From: JBFHER01 sp041584055 | Lineage (GTDB): Bacteria > Bacteroidota > Bacteroidia > Bacteroidales > UBA5342 | Assembly: GCA_041584055.1 (NCBI GenBank) | Contig: JBFHER010000048.1 | Span: forward strand, 1-19,081 | DNA length: 19,081 nucleotides | Direction of reading: 5' to 3' | Part shown: one piece after another, positions 7,853 to 15,775 of the stretch | How positions within the stretch are numbered: the first letter of the stretch is position 1 | Layout: every line of letters begins with the position of its first letter | Program-made: the position numbers and the translations under genes | The notes under the pieces: model-generated | Seen by the model: the letters and a program-made list of their open reading frames with translations, nothing else | The model's database searches: none | What the model was told of the DNA's origin: nothing

Positions 7853-8578
7853 TTACTCAAAATTAAAGGAAATGATAAATAGCCTTGATGTCAATCGTTC
7901 AATGGCATCCGTGTAGGGTTCCTTCTGACCGTCTGTCCCAAGGTGAGAATGATCCAGAATGTCAGATAATCCGATTGCAAACCTTACTTCTACCCCAAGT
8001 CGAAAATAATTAAGATAAAAATCGGAACCAATACCAAATTCAAAGTAGGCATCCAAAGGCTGAAGCCGAATGCTTTCTGACTTGCTCCGTGAAAGGTCAA
8101 TTCTCGCGCTGGGACCGGCAATGAGATAAGGTCTTGCATTGCCATCGCGCAGGGCTTTGTATTTAAATAAAAGCGGTGTTTCTATAAAGGTGGATTTCAC
8201 ATATGAAATGTGCGTATTGTCTGTGTCTCCAAAGTCCTGATCATATCGCACAAAATGCATGTTTCGCTGACCAAATGAAATACTCGGTATAAAACGCAGG
8301 TTAAAGTAGTTGTTCAGTCTCAAACTGGAAATAATACCGACATGAAATCCCGGAGACAGATTGGGTAAATCCGTATACCAGATGCCACCGTTTACAGGGT
8401 CTGTTAATTCTGTGTGTGTGGTGGTGAAGTTCATGTAGTTTGTACCAAGGGTAAAACCAAAATGCAATTGTTTATTGTCAAAGCTTGGAAGGTTTTTCAC
8501 GACTTCCTGTGCTTTTATCGCTCCATGAAAGGGGAGTGTCAGAATTGCCAATATGAATAATCGTTTCAATGTCGTCAT
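7853..8578 (-). CDS. porT: PorT-family outer-membrane beta-barrel protein (type IX secretion/gliding)
   Basis: The 241-residue product begins with a signal peptide (basic MTTLKRL, hydrophobic core to about residue 20, probable cleavage after AIKA at 23). The mature part alternates polar and hydrophobic residues as in a small outer-membrane beta-barrel and ends in IISFNFE, a C-terminal aromatic residue near the end as barrels usually have. KQLHFGFTLGTNYMNF (about 36-51) resembles the start of the barrel in PorT (SprT), a component of the type IX secretion system of Bacteroidota. The length is about that of Porphyromonas gingivalis PorT, and the position next to ubiE is one I know for porT in this phylum. 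It lies 39 bp after ubiE and directly abuts the FAD oxidoreductase gene. A generic porin-like barrel is the alternative. Confidence 0.8.
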   Translation of the reverse strand: MTTLKRLFILAILTLPFHGAIKAQEVVKNLPSFDNKQLHFGFTLGTNYMNFTTTHTELTDPVNGGIWYTDLPNLSPGFHVGIISSLRLNNYFNLRFIPSISFGQRNMHFVRYDQDFGDTDNTHISYVKSTFIETPLLFKYKALRDGNARPYLIAGPSARIDLSRSKSESIRLQPLDAYFEFGIGSDFYLNYFRLGVEVRFAIGLSDILDHSHLGTDGQKEPYTDAIERLTSRLFIISFNFE

Positions 8579-8617
8579 TTCAATATAAACGAATCAGATG
8601 CGTTTTTAGTTTGTTTG

Positions 8618-9349
8618 CTACTTAACTTTTTCTCCTGTATAAAGGGTTGCAATTCCCGAGCTTAAGCGATGTTGTTTCGTATTTTTAAATCCGGCATCTT
8701 TTACCCATCGTAAAAAAGATTCCCCTTCAGGAAATGCATTGACCGATTCAGGTAAATAATCATACGCCCTTTTGTCACCGGAGATCATCTTGCCGATAAA
8801 CGGGATAAACCTTTTTGAATAAAAATTGAACAGGGGTCTCACCGGAAACTTGTGAGGTTTCGAAAATTCAAGGATAGCCAAGGTGCCGCCGATGTTCAAT
8901 GTTCGAAACATTTCCTTCAGTCCTTTTTCCGGATTTTGAAAATTCCGAATGCCAAATGCAACTGTGATGGCGTCAAAGGTTAAATCACTGAAAGGCAAGG
9001 CTTCAGAATCTGCCAGCTGAACGGAAATCCTGTCGGTTAATTTTTTACGTTTTATTTTATCAACGGCCAGTTTCAACATCCCCTTTGAGATATCAACCCC
9101 TACAATTTCTTTTGCTCCGGTTTTGCTGAGTGCAATGGCCAGGTCTCCTGTGCCGGTTGCAATATCAAGTATCTTTTTTGGCTGTTTGGGTCTGAGAAGT
9201 TTGACCACTTTGCGTCTCCACACGCGATCAATTCCCATGGATAGGAAAATGTTTAAAAAATCGTAGTGTTTGGCAATGTTGTCAAACATGTAAGAAACCT
9301 CTGTTTTTTTGGATCCTTTCTCTCCCTTGTATGGTAAAACGGTTTTCAT
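8618..9349 (-). CDS. ubiE: Demethylmenaquinone methyltransferase, UbiE/MenG
   Basis: The enzyme is a SAM-dependent C-methyltransferase that converts demethylmenaquinone to menaquinone, the last step of menaquinone synthesis; in Bacteroidota, which lack ubiquinone, this is the expected role. Using the ATG at 9349 the protein has 243 residues. MFDNIAKHYDFLN (19-31) is the UbiE signature start, ILDIATGTGD (60-69) is SAM-binding motif I, and FGIRNF (132-137) is the second family signature. The frame continues to an ATG at 9385, but that would add 12 residues that do not resemble the family, and an exact -7 promoter box lies inside that extension, so I prefer 9349. It heads an operon with porT and the FAD oxidoreductase, and is divergent from zwf. 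Confidence 0.93.
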   Translation of the reverse strand: MKTVLPYKGEKGSKKTEVSYMFDNIAKHYDFLNIFLSMGIDRVWRRKVVKLLRPKQPKKILDIATGTGDLAIALSKTGAKEIVGVDISKGMLKLAVDKIKRKKLTDRISVQLADSEALPFSDLTFDAITVAFGIRNFQNPEKGLKEMFRTLNIGGTLAILEFSKPHKFPVRPLFNFYSKRFIPFIGKMISGDKRAYDYLPESVNAFPEGESFLRWVKDAGFKNTKQHRLSSGIATLYTGEKVK

Positions 9350-9356
9350 TGCGTGG

Positions 9357-9364
9357 CAAATATA
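9357..9364 (-). promoter_or_regulatory. Putative -7 box of the ubiE-porT operon
   Basis: The minus strand reads TATATTTG, an exact TAnnTTTG match, only 7 nt before the ATG at 9349. Transcription from it would start at about 9350-9352, making a leaderless or nearly leaderless mRNA. No convincing -33 TTG was found at the usual distance: the nearest CCTTG is about 29 bp upstream. Confidence 0.45.
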
Positions 9365-9456
9365 GCCAAATTTCACATCTTTCATTCATCTGACAAGGGC
9401 TTAAAAAAATCACAGATGTTCATTCATTCGTCGTAAGGTTTTTTAATATTTGTGCT

Positions 9457-9464
9457 TACCTTTG
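9457..9464 (+). promoter_or_regulatory. Putative -7 box of the zwf-pgl operon
   Basis: TACCTTTG fits TAnnTTTG exactly and lies 54 bp before the zwf ATG, so transcription would start at about 9470 with a leader of nearly 50 nt. The -33 region is T-rich but holds no clear TTG at standard spacing. The leader just before the ATG is A-rich and lacks a Shine-Dalgarno sequence, as usual in this phylum. Confidence 0.45.
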
Positions 9465-9518
9465 TTATTCGCGCTTAAAAAGATACTGTAAAACCAGATC
9501 ATAATAAATTAAAATAGA

Positions 9519-11048
9519 ATGGATAACAAGCCTGAATCACATTTGTTAGTAATATTTGGGGCCTCAGGGGACCTCACAAGCCGAAAGTTGGTGCCTGCAC
9601 TAAACGACTTATATGGACAAGGATTTTTATGTGATAATTTTGCCATTCTTGGTGTGGGTCGTTCTCCTTTGTCTGATGATTCTTTCAGAAGTCATTTAAT
9701 AGAAGGGTTGAATTCATTTTCTCAGGTTAATACCAGGGGCTTTGATGAATTTCTACAAGGCATATACTATCAGGCGATAAATACCAAAGAGGCAGAAGAC
9801 TACGTCGTTTTGAATCAGCGAATCCAATCGATTATGGCTGAAAAGAACATTGGAGATAACATTATTTTTTACCTGGCAACACCCCCCGGTATGTTTGACC
9901 CTATTGCGCAGAACCTGAAAAGCCAGGGCCTGCACAAAGAGACTGAAAACACGGGATTTCGTCGCATCATTATTGAAAAACCATTTGGCCATGATCTTGC
10001 ATCTGCAAAGGATTTAAATGATAAGCTGAGACGTGTTTTTAAGGAAGAACAGATTTACAGGATTGATCATTACCTTGGAAAAGAAACTGTTCAGAATCTA
10101 TTGGTAACCCGTTTCTCCAATGCAATCTTTGAGCCTCTTTGGAACAGAAACTTTATATCTCATATTGAAATTACCGCATCAGAGAGCATTGGTATTGGGG
10201 GCAGGAGCGGTTATTATGACTCGTCGGGTGCCATGCGTGATATGTTTCAGAACCATTTGATTCAATTGCTCACATTGGTAGCCATGGAGCCACCCACGGT
10301 AATTGATTCTGAATCCATTCGTACCGAGAGTATGAAGGTGCTGCAAAGCCTTCGTCCCGTGAGCATGGATCGTTTCAAAGAAGACATTGTTCGAGGACAA
10401 TATACAGCATCAAAAATAAAAGGAGAAGATGTTCGTGGATACAGGGAGGAAGAGGGCGTGGCAGAAGATAGCCGCACCGAATCATTTCTGGCAGCAAGAA
10501 TCTGGATCGATAACTGGCGCTGGGCCGGTGTTCCATTCTTTTTGCGGACAGGAAAGCGTTTGCCTACGCGTGTCACCGAGATTGTAATCAATTTCAGGCA
10601 TACACCCCATCATCTCTTTCGTCAAAATGAGTCAATTGCGCGCGGGAATAATCAACTAATTATTCGGATTCAACCGGATGAAGGCGTGCTTTTAAATTTT
10701 GGGATGAAAATGCCTGGCGCGGGATACGAGGTTAAGAATGTAGGCATGGATTTTCATTATTCGGATCTCAGTTCTATTTACCTGCCTTCGGCTTATGAGC
10801 GCCTGTTGCTGGATTGTATGTTGGGTGACAGTACTTTGTTTTCGAGAGGAGACAACGTTGAATTGGCCTGGGAATTTGTACAGCCTATCATCGACCGATG
10901 GTCAAATGATGCTGATGTGCCACTGTATGGATATCCTGCCGGGACCTGGGGCCCAAAGGAAGCAGATGATTTGGTGTCTATCGATGGCCGCACCTGGCGA
11001 TTTCCTTGTAAAAATCTTTCTAACAGTGATGAATATTGTGAATTGTAA
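9519..11048 (+). CDS. zwf: Glucose-6-phosphate 1-dehydrogenase
   Basis: This 509-residue cytosolic enzyme oxidises glucose-6-phosphate to 6-phosphogluconolactone with reduction of NADP+, the first step of the oxidative pentose phosphate pathway. The N-terminal coenzyme fold carries GASGDLTSRK at residues 14-23, then EKPFGHDL at 153-160, and the substrate-binding and catalytic segment RIDHYLGKE at 181-189. The general-base histidine is probably H246 in MFQNHL. The length is normal for bacterial G6PD and no key residue is missing. It is the first gene of zwf-pgl-DUF6483, with 12 bp to pgl, and divergent from ubiE. Many Bacteroidota place gnd (6-phosphogluconate dehydrogenase) immediately upstream of zwf; here it is absent. 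Confidence 0.97.
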   Translation: MDNKPESHLLVIFGASGDLTSRKLVPALNDLYGQGFLCDNFAILGVGRSPLSDDSFRSHLIEGLNSFSQVNTRGFDEFLQGIYYQAINTKEAEDYVVLNQRIQSIMAEKNIGDNIIFYLATPPGMFDPIAQNLKSQGLHKETENTGFRRIIIEKPFGHDLASAKDLNDKLRRVFKEEQIYRIDHYLGKETVQNLLVTRFSNAIFEPLWNRNFISHIEITASESIGIGGRSGYYDSSGAMRDMFQNHLIQLLTLVAMEPPTVIDSESIRTESMKVLQSLRPVSMDRFKEDIVRGQYTASKIKGEDVRGYREEEGVAEDSRTESFLAARIWIDNWRWAGVPFFLRTGKRLPTRVTEIVINFRHTPHHLFRQNESIARGNNQLIIRIQPDEGVLLNFGMKMPGAGYEVKNVGMDFHYSDLSSIYLPSAYERLLLDCMLGDSTLFSRGDNVELAWEFVQPIIDRWSNDADVPLYGYPAGTWGPKEADDLVSIDGRTWRFPCKNLSNSDEYCEL

Positions 11049-11060
11049 TTTTTCGAAATC

Positions 11061-11804
11061 ATGCGTAGCAGAAAAATAGAGGAACAGGAAATTTGCGTTT
11101 TTCCAACAGCACTGGAAGCCGCTCAGTTTTTGGCAAATAAGCTGGTTGTGGAAACAACGCATTACCATGCCGGTAAATTCAATGTTGCGTTGTCGGGTGG
11201 AACAACTCCCGGAATATTATTTAAGGAGCTTGCTTTAAAGGATCCACATGCTTTAAGTCTCAAGAATATAAACTGGTTCTGGGGAGATGAACGAATGGTA
11301 CATCCTCTGGATGATGAGAGCAATTATAAGCTTTTTTATGAAAATTTACTGGCAAAGATCCCTGTTGGTTTTACCAGGGTTTTTCGTATTTGGGGTGAGG
11401 AAAAGGATCCTGAAAAGGAGGCAAACAGGTATGAGAAAATGCTGAACAATATATTGCCAAAATCGGGAAGTTACCCGGTGTTTGATATGGTGATTCTGGG
11501 TCTGGGCGCTGACGGTCATACGGCCTCAATCTTTCCGGATCAATGGGACTTGCTGATTTCGCATAAGTGGGTGGATGTGGCATACCATCCGGTAAGTAAA
11601 CAAAAAAGACTTACTTTAACAGGAGAAGTTTTAAAAAGTGCAAAAAAGACTGTATTTTTGGTTACAGGTAAATCAAAGGCAGAGGTTGTCCGGGAAATCT
11701 TGATGAAAGAAGGGCAATATAAAAAGTATCCCGCATCATTTGTAAGAGCTCGCCATGGTCAAACAATTTGGGTGATGGATGAGGCGGCAGCATCAAAACT
11801 TTAA
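11061..11804 (+). CDS. pgl: 6-phosphogluconolactonase
   Basis: The 247-residue product is a cytosolic 6-phosphogluconolactonase of the GlcN6P isomerase-like (NagB/DevB) fold, hydrolysing the lactone made by the upstream zwf product. Family motifs are SGGTTPG at residues 45-51 (phosphate binding), WGDERMV at 74-80 and GLGADGHTASIFP at 147-159, the last containing the catalytic Asp-Gly-His. This last motif and the zwf neighbour separate it from glucosamine-6-phosphate deaminase. It follows zwf after 12 bp and precedes the DUF6483 gene by 4 bp, so the three are clearly one transcript. Confidence 0.95.
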   Translation: MRSRKIEEQEICVFPTALEAAQFLANKLVVETTHYHAGKFNVALSGGTTPGILFKELALKDPHALSLKNINWFWGDERMVHPLDDESNYKLFYENLLAKIPVGFTRVFRIWGEEKDPEKEANRYEKMLNNILPKSGSYPVFDMVILGLGADGHTASIFPDQWDLLISHKWVDVAYHPVSKQKRLTLTGEVLKSAKKTVFLVTGKSKAEVVREILMKEGQYKKYPASFVRARHGQTIWVMDEAAASKL

Positions 11805-11808
11805 CTAT

Positions 11809-12222
11809 ATGTATCAAAAAGATTATATCATGCGCATGATTGAGGAACTTGGAAGGGTACTGGCTGCATTGATGGGATTCAGGGAAAAAGGCGAGAGTGG
11901 TCGGGCGCTGGCGTTGATTGATGAAACATTAACCACTCATTTTGATCTAAACCTGGATCAATTGCTGGCCATTTCCGAGGAAGACTTTCTTGTTGAAATT
12001 ACAATGGTGACCAATGAGGAGGCATCTTTGAATATGATTGCAGAAATGTTGTTTCAGCATGCATTGTTTGTCAGGGAAGAAAATGCAGCCCGTTCTTTGG
12101 AAGCCTTGTGCAGAGCGTTATTAATCTTTTATTACCTGGATGCGGAGTCTGATACATTCAATCTTGGTTGGCAGGACCGGATTGAGGAAATAGACCGTTT
12201 GGTGCGTCAGTTGGAAGCATAA
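11809..12222 (+). CDS. DUF6483-like helical protein of unknown function
   Basis: This 137-residue protein starts MYQKDYIMRMIEELGRVLAA, which resembles the opening of the DUF6483 family; the assignment is from memory and moderate. The whole chain looks helical, acidic and leucine-rich, with no membrane segment, signal peptide or recognisable catalytic motif. The repeated pattern (ALALIDETLTTHFDLNLDQLL, then LEALCRALLIFYYLDAE) suggests TPR-like helical hairpins. An in-frame ATG at 11779 would add ten residues and overlap pgl by 26 bp; the ATG at 11809, 4 bp after the pgl stop, matches the family opening better. It ends the zwf-pgl operon just before a strong terminator, so it is co-expressed with the oxidative pentose phosphate enzymes, but no functional link is shown. 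Confidence 0.75.
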   Translation: MYQKDYIMRMIEELGRVLAALMGFREKGESGRALALIDETLTTHFDLNLDQLLAISEEDFLVEITMVTNEEASLNMIAEMLFQHALFVREENAARSLEALCRALLIFYYLDAESDTFNLGWQDRIEEIDRLVRQLEA

Positions 12223-12234
12223 AAAGGACATATT

Positions 12235-12266
12235 AAAAAACCCTGATTTTAGTCAGGGTTTTTTTT
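12235..12266 (+). terminator. Rho-independent terminator of the zwf operon, bidirectional
   Basis: The hairpin CCCTGA - TTTTAG - TCAGGG (12241-12258), flanked by A6 on the left and T8 on the right, gives an extended A/T-closed stem and a strong U-tract on the plus strand. The A-tract would serve as a U-tract for minus-strand transcripts leaving the histidine kinase gene, which ends at 12396. Confidence 0.9.
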
Positions 12267-12395
12267 CGAACTGTCGATTTATGAGAAAACTACTCGCTTG
12301 TAATTTTGATGTGAATTTAGGCCAAATCAAATCTATCCCACAGACTATTTCTGTCAATGGTACGTTTTTATCGGTAAATGAAGATTCTTCTTTGA

Positions 12396-14672
12396 TTATT
12401 CAAAAGGCAATTCGTAATTGAAATTTAATGGAAGGGTAAAGAAGAATGTTGAACCTTTCTCAAGTTCAGATTCTACCCATATTTCCCCACCCATTAATGT
12501 TACCAGGCTCTTGCATATGGCAAGTCCTAATCCGGTTCCTCCATACTTTCTTGCGCCCTGGGTTTCCACTTGCCGGAAGCGATCAAATATCTTTGTTAAC
12601 AAAGCCTCAGGGATGCCAATGCCTGTGTCCTCAATTTTGAAGAGCAGCATGTGCGCATGTTTAGAAATGTGAAGATTAATATGGCCGCTATGTGTAAATT
12701 TTATTGCGTTGGATATGAGGTTTGTGATGACCTGCTTGGTTTTTACCTGGTCACACATGAATCGAAGCTCTTTGAGTTCATCCTGGATTTCAATGTTCCA
12801 ATCAATGTGTTTTTCCTTGAGGACAACAGAAAAAGAGGAAAATACATTCAGGCAGGTGTCTTTAAGTAAGGTTGGTTTTAAGCTTAATTTTGTTTCCCCT
12901 GCTTCTATTTTTGAAATGTCAAGAATGTCGTTTACGATATCCAGCAATTGGTTTCCGCTATTAGAGATGATATTCAAAAAATGAGCGCGTTGTTCATGAT
13001 CCATATCCGGTTCTTCCCGTAGGATTTCTGAAAAGCCAAGAATGCTGTTCATGGGTGTTCGGATCTCGTGGCTCATGTTTGAAAGAAAGGCAGACTTTAA
13101 TCGGTCACTCTCCTCAGCATTGTTTTTAGCCTCAATCAAATCCCTTTCTATTTGGTGACGTTCTGTTATGTCGTAATTAACACCTATCAGTCGTTCAGTG
13201 TTTGTCTCTTTGTCATCCACCAAAAGAGCGTGTGCTTTGATGTATCTGATGTCTCCATTTTGATGGATGATCCTAAATTCAGGATCGAAATTAGTGCCTT
13301 TTTTAAGGCAGCGATCAAGTGCCGTCTGAACTTTCGGGAAATCCACAGGGTGGATTTTTTCTGCCCAAATATCGTATGTAGCTGTGGTTTTCAAGTCAAC
13401 ATCATACAACTCAAACATTCGGTTATCCCATTGAAGATGGTTGGTGGTTGTGTTCCACTCAAAAATGCCTATTAGAGCTGATTTTGCAGCAAGTGTCAGC
13501 CGCACATTGAAGTCCTGTAATTCTTTTTCCCGCTTGATTTGGTCCCGCCTGTCATAACACAGGGTGAGGCGTGTCTTTTTTCCTTTGTAGGTCAACATCT
13601 TTCCTTGAAACGAGACGGGTATTTTGTTGCCAAACTTATCGATGGTTATTGCATCATACATGGTTTCAACCCCTTCCATAATATAACGCATCATGGTGTC
13701 TTCGGAGTCTTTGGAAACGATTTTGGTTGCATGCATTCCGACAAACTCCTCCCGGGTATAACCAAATAGTCTTGACGCTGCAGCATTGGCATCAATACAC
13801 ATTCCTTTTTCGGTAATAAAGATGGCCACCGGTGTTTCGTCAGAAAGAACTCGATAGCGTTCTTCACTGTCCCTTAATGCCTGTTCTGTCTCTTTTCTGT
13901 CAGTGATGTCTCTGGAAGCACCTACGATTTCAACTGGCTTCCCATGTTCGTTTAAAATAAGCGACGCAGAAATCTCAACCCAAATAACCCGTCCGTCTTT
14001 TGTACGTTGCCGAACCTTAAAAATATGAATCCCATTAATGTCATAGGTTTTTAAGAGCTCTTCTGGAGAGCTGTTAAGGATTTTCATGATGTTCGCAACA
14101 TCTTCCTTAACCAGAGATTCTTCAACAGGTTCACTAAGGGCTTCTTCTACCGTGAACCCGCGCATTTTATAAACAGAGGGACTGATATACGTAAATTGCT
14201 TCGTTTCAAAATCGATGGTCCAGATGACATCACTTATGTTATCTGCCATGAGACGGTAGCTCTTTTCACTTTTTAAAAGTGCCCTTTCTGCTAAACGCCG
14301 TTCGGTTACATCCCTGAAGGTACAAATCATTCCATTATAAATGCCGGATTCTGTTTGGGGGAACAGCCACCCTTTGTGATAACGTATTTCCCCATGAATG
14401 TCTCGTGTCTCAGCGACGAATTCAACAGGCTTTAAACTTTTCTTTGCGGACTGAAAATAGGCGGTAAAAGTTTTACTTTGGGCAGGGTAGAGATCGGCTA
14501 ATACATTCGTATTGATTAAAACGTCCTCTTCAATTTGCAAAAGTGTTTCTGCTCCTTTATTTGAATAGAAAATGTTGTCCTGTCCATCTGCAACCCATAT
14601 TCCCTCGTTTACGCTATCCAGAACCTTCTCATAGAATGAAACTGGCAATTTGAGATCCATCGATTTATTCAT
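12396..14672 (-). CDS. Soluble sensor histidine kinase with four PAS domains
   Basis: The 758-residue product is a two-component histidine kinase with no signal peptide or membrane helix, so it should sense cytosolic or freely diffusing cues. Four PAS/PAC units lie at about residues 10-130, 135-260, 270-385 and 395-510; three of them end in the typical DVTER, DITDR and DITER linkers. HisKA follows, with the phosphoacceptor His535 in SNMSHEIRTP. The ATPase domain has the N box NLISNAIKFT (641-650), G1 box DTGIGI (672-677), an F box around FDRFRQ (686-691) and G2 box GGTGLGLAI (701-709). There is no receiver or output domain, and no response-regulator gene in the window, so it is an orphan kinase. 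PAS ligand or cofactor cannot be told. It is probably transcribed alone, lying between two terminators. Confidence 0.95.
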   Translation of the reverse strand: MNKSMDLKLPVSFYEKVLDSVNEGIWVADGQDNIFYSNKGAETLLQIEEDVLINTNVLADLYPAQSKTFTAYFQSAKKSLKPVEFVAETRDIHGEIRYHKGWLFPQTESGIYNGMICTFRDVTERRLAERALLKSEKSYRLMADNISDVIWTIDFETKQFTYISPSVYKMRGFTVEEALSEPVEESLVKEDVANIMKILNSSPEELLKTYDINGIHIFKVRQRTKDGRVIWVEISASLILNEHGKPVEIVGASRDITDRKETEQALRDSEERYRVLSDETPVAIFITEKGMCIDANAAASRLFGYTREEFVGMHATKIVSKDSEDTMMRYIMEGVETMYDAITIDKFGNKIPVSFQGKMLTYKGKKTRLTLCYDRRDQIKREKELQDFNVRLTLAAKSALIGIFEWNTTTNHLQWDNRMFELYDVDLKTTATYDIWAEKIHPVDFPKVQTALDRCLKKGTNFDPEFRIIHQNGDIRYIKAHALLVDDKETNTERLIGVNYDITERHQIERDLIEAKNNAEESDRLKSAFLSNMSHEIRTPMNSILGFSEILREEPDMDHEQRAHFLNIISNSGNQLLDIVNDILDISKIEAGETKLSLKPTLLKDTCLNVFSSFSVVLKEKHIDWNIEIQDELKELRFMCDQVKTKQVITNLISNAIKFTHSGHINLHISKHAHMLLFKIEDTGIGIPEALLTKIFDRFRQVETQGARKYGGTGLGLAICKSLVTLMGGEIWVESELEKGSTFFFTLPLNFNYELPFE

Positions 14673-14735
14673 TTATCTATTCGTAACATTTAATAATTTG
14701 CATCATGGTAAAGATATAAAAAGAGATCAAAAGTA

Positions 14736-14759
14736 AAAAAGCCGCAAATGCGGCTTTTT
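14736..14759 (-). terminator. Rho-independent terminator of the zinc peptidase gene
   Basis: A perfect 10-bp stem (AAAAAGCCGC against GCGGCTTTTT) with a 4-nt loop lies 75 bp after the stop of the peptidase gene. On the minus strand it ends in a run of six T, so it should stop transcription before the histidine kinase gene. Confidence 0.9.
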
Positions 14760-14833
14760 GAGGAATGACAGTATGCCATCTATATATTGAGTCAATATGT
14801 GTTCTGACAGTTTAAATTGTAATGGCACTGATG

Positions 14834-15514
14834 CTAATCATCTGCCCCCATAAAAAGAAAAATATAATAAAGTAAGGTGGCAAGAGATCCCAGGGCGGCA
14901 ACAACGTAGGTATACCCGGCCCAATTCAGTGCATCTTTTGCTTTCTCATGGGATTGCGACGTCGTAATTCCTGCCGTATTTAACCATGCCAGTGCTCTTT
15001 TACTTGCATCCATTTCAACCGGAAGGGTTATAAAACTAAAGAGTGTTGTTATTGCAAACAGGACGATCCCAATTAGTAAGATTGTAGGATTCATACTTAA
15101 CATTAGGATTCCTGCCAGCAAGACCCATTGCATCCATTTTGATGCAAAGCTTACTGTAGGCACAAGCTTACTTCGCAGGTTAAGCCATTCATATGATTTT
15201 GCATGTTGAACAGCATGACCACATTCATGAGCAGCAACAGCCGCTGCAGCAACACTGTTGCCATGATACACTCCTTCACTTAGGTTTACAGTTTTCTTTG
15301 CAGGATTGTAGTGGTCGGTTAATTCACCCTGAACAGCAGTGACACGTACATCATAGATTCCGCTATCACGAAGCATTTTTTCAGCAACCTCCCTGCCTGT
15401 AATACCATATGATGTTGGTATTTTTGAATATTCCTTGAATTTTCTTTTTAAACGATTACTCACCAGCCAGCTAATCAGCATAAACACGATGAAAATTGCA
15501 TAATATCCGTACAT
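14834..15514 (-). CDS. YugP-type membrane zinc metallopeptidase (Zn_peptidase_2)
   Basis: This 226-residue integral membrane protein belongs to the putative neutral zinc metallopeptidases typified by Bacillus YugP (COG2738). The zinc motif HECGH is at residues 96-100 in AAVAAHECGHAVQHA, preceded by the family-specific region DHYNPAKKTVNLSEGVY (67-83). Hydrophobic segments lie at about 3-19, 115-165 (probably two helices) and 203-222. After them, MDASKRALAWL (about 169-179) is a conserved block that may supply the third zinc ligand. The physiological substrate of the family is not known to me. The gene stands alone, with 261 bp upstream and its own terminator downstream; no exact TAnnTTTG box was seen in front of it. 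Confidence 0.9.
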   Translation of the reverse strand: MYGYYAIFIVFMLISWLVSNRLKRKFKEYSKIPTSYGITGREVAEKMLRDSGIYDVRVTAVQGELTDHYNPAKKTVNLSEGVYHGNSVAAAAVAAHECGHAVQHAKSYEWLNLRSKLVPTVSFASKWMQWVLLAGILMLSMNPTILLIGIVLFAITTLFSFITLPVEMDASKRALAWLNTAGITTSQSHEKAKDALNWAGYTYVVAALGSLATLLYYIFLFMGADD

Positions 15515-15703
15515 AATTTTTGTTTAGCTTATGTATAACAAAATGAATACCAAATCAACTTAACTGACGAACTGACATTGTATGTTAAATAGTGTAATAA
15601 AAGGAGTGACAGGATTGCTGTGCCTGCTTATGGATCGTTGGTATTTGGATAAATAAAAAGAAGGTAACCTGATAAGAAAATCAAATCATTTAGACATAAA
15701 AAA

Positions 15704-15735
15704 GCTGCGAAAGTATGTTTGTTAACTTTCGCAGC
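15704..15735 (-). terminator. Rho-independent terminator of the methyltransferase gene
   Basis: An 11-bp perfect stem, GCTGCGAAAGT (15704-15714) against ACTTTCGCAGC (15725-15735), with a 10-nt loop, is followed on the minus strand by six T. It lies 40 bp after the methyltransferase stop codon. Confidence 0.9.
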
Positions 15736-15775
15736 ATCTGTATTATCTTTTACGATTCCTTTTCGTCTTGTCTGA

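Noticed and set aside
9350..9385. A longer UbiE beginning at the ATG at 9385.
   Set aside because: The extra 12 residues are unlike the family, and a -7 promoter box lies inside them.
10262..10591. A 109-codon minus-strand ORF opposite zwf.
   Set aside because: zwf is intact and conserved here. The antisense ORF has no recognisable domain and no promoter.
12281..12421. A 46-codon plus-strand ORF (starting MRKLLACNFD) between the zwf terminator and the histidine kinase gene.
   Set aside because: It starts right after a terminator, has no promoter box, and its end lies antisense to the kinase 3' end. Its composition gives no family or domain, and an ORF of this length is likely by chance.
15582..15656. 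A 24-codon plus-strand ORF with a hydrophobic centre in the gap between the zinc peptidase and methyltransferase genes.
   Set aside because: It is too short to judge, has no promoter box or ribosome site, and no terminator follows on that strand.
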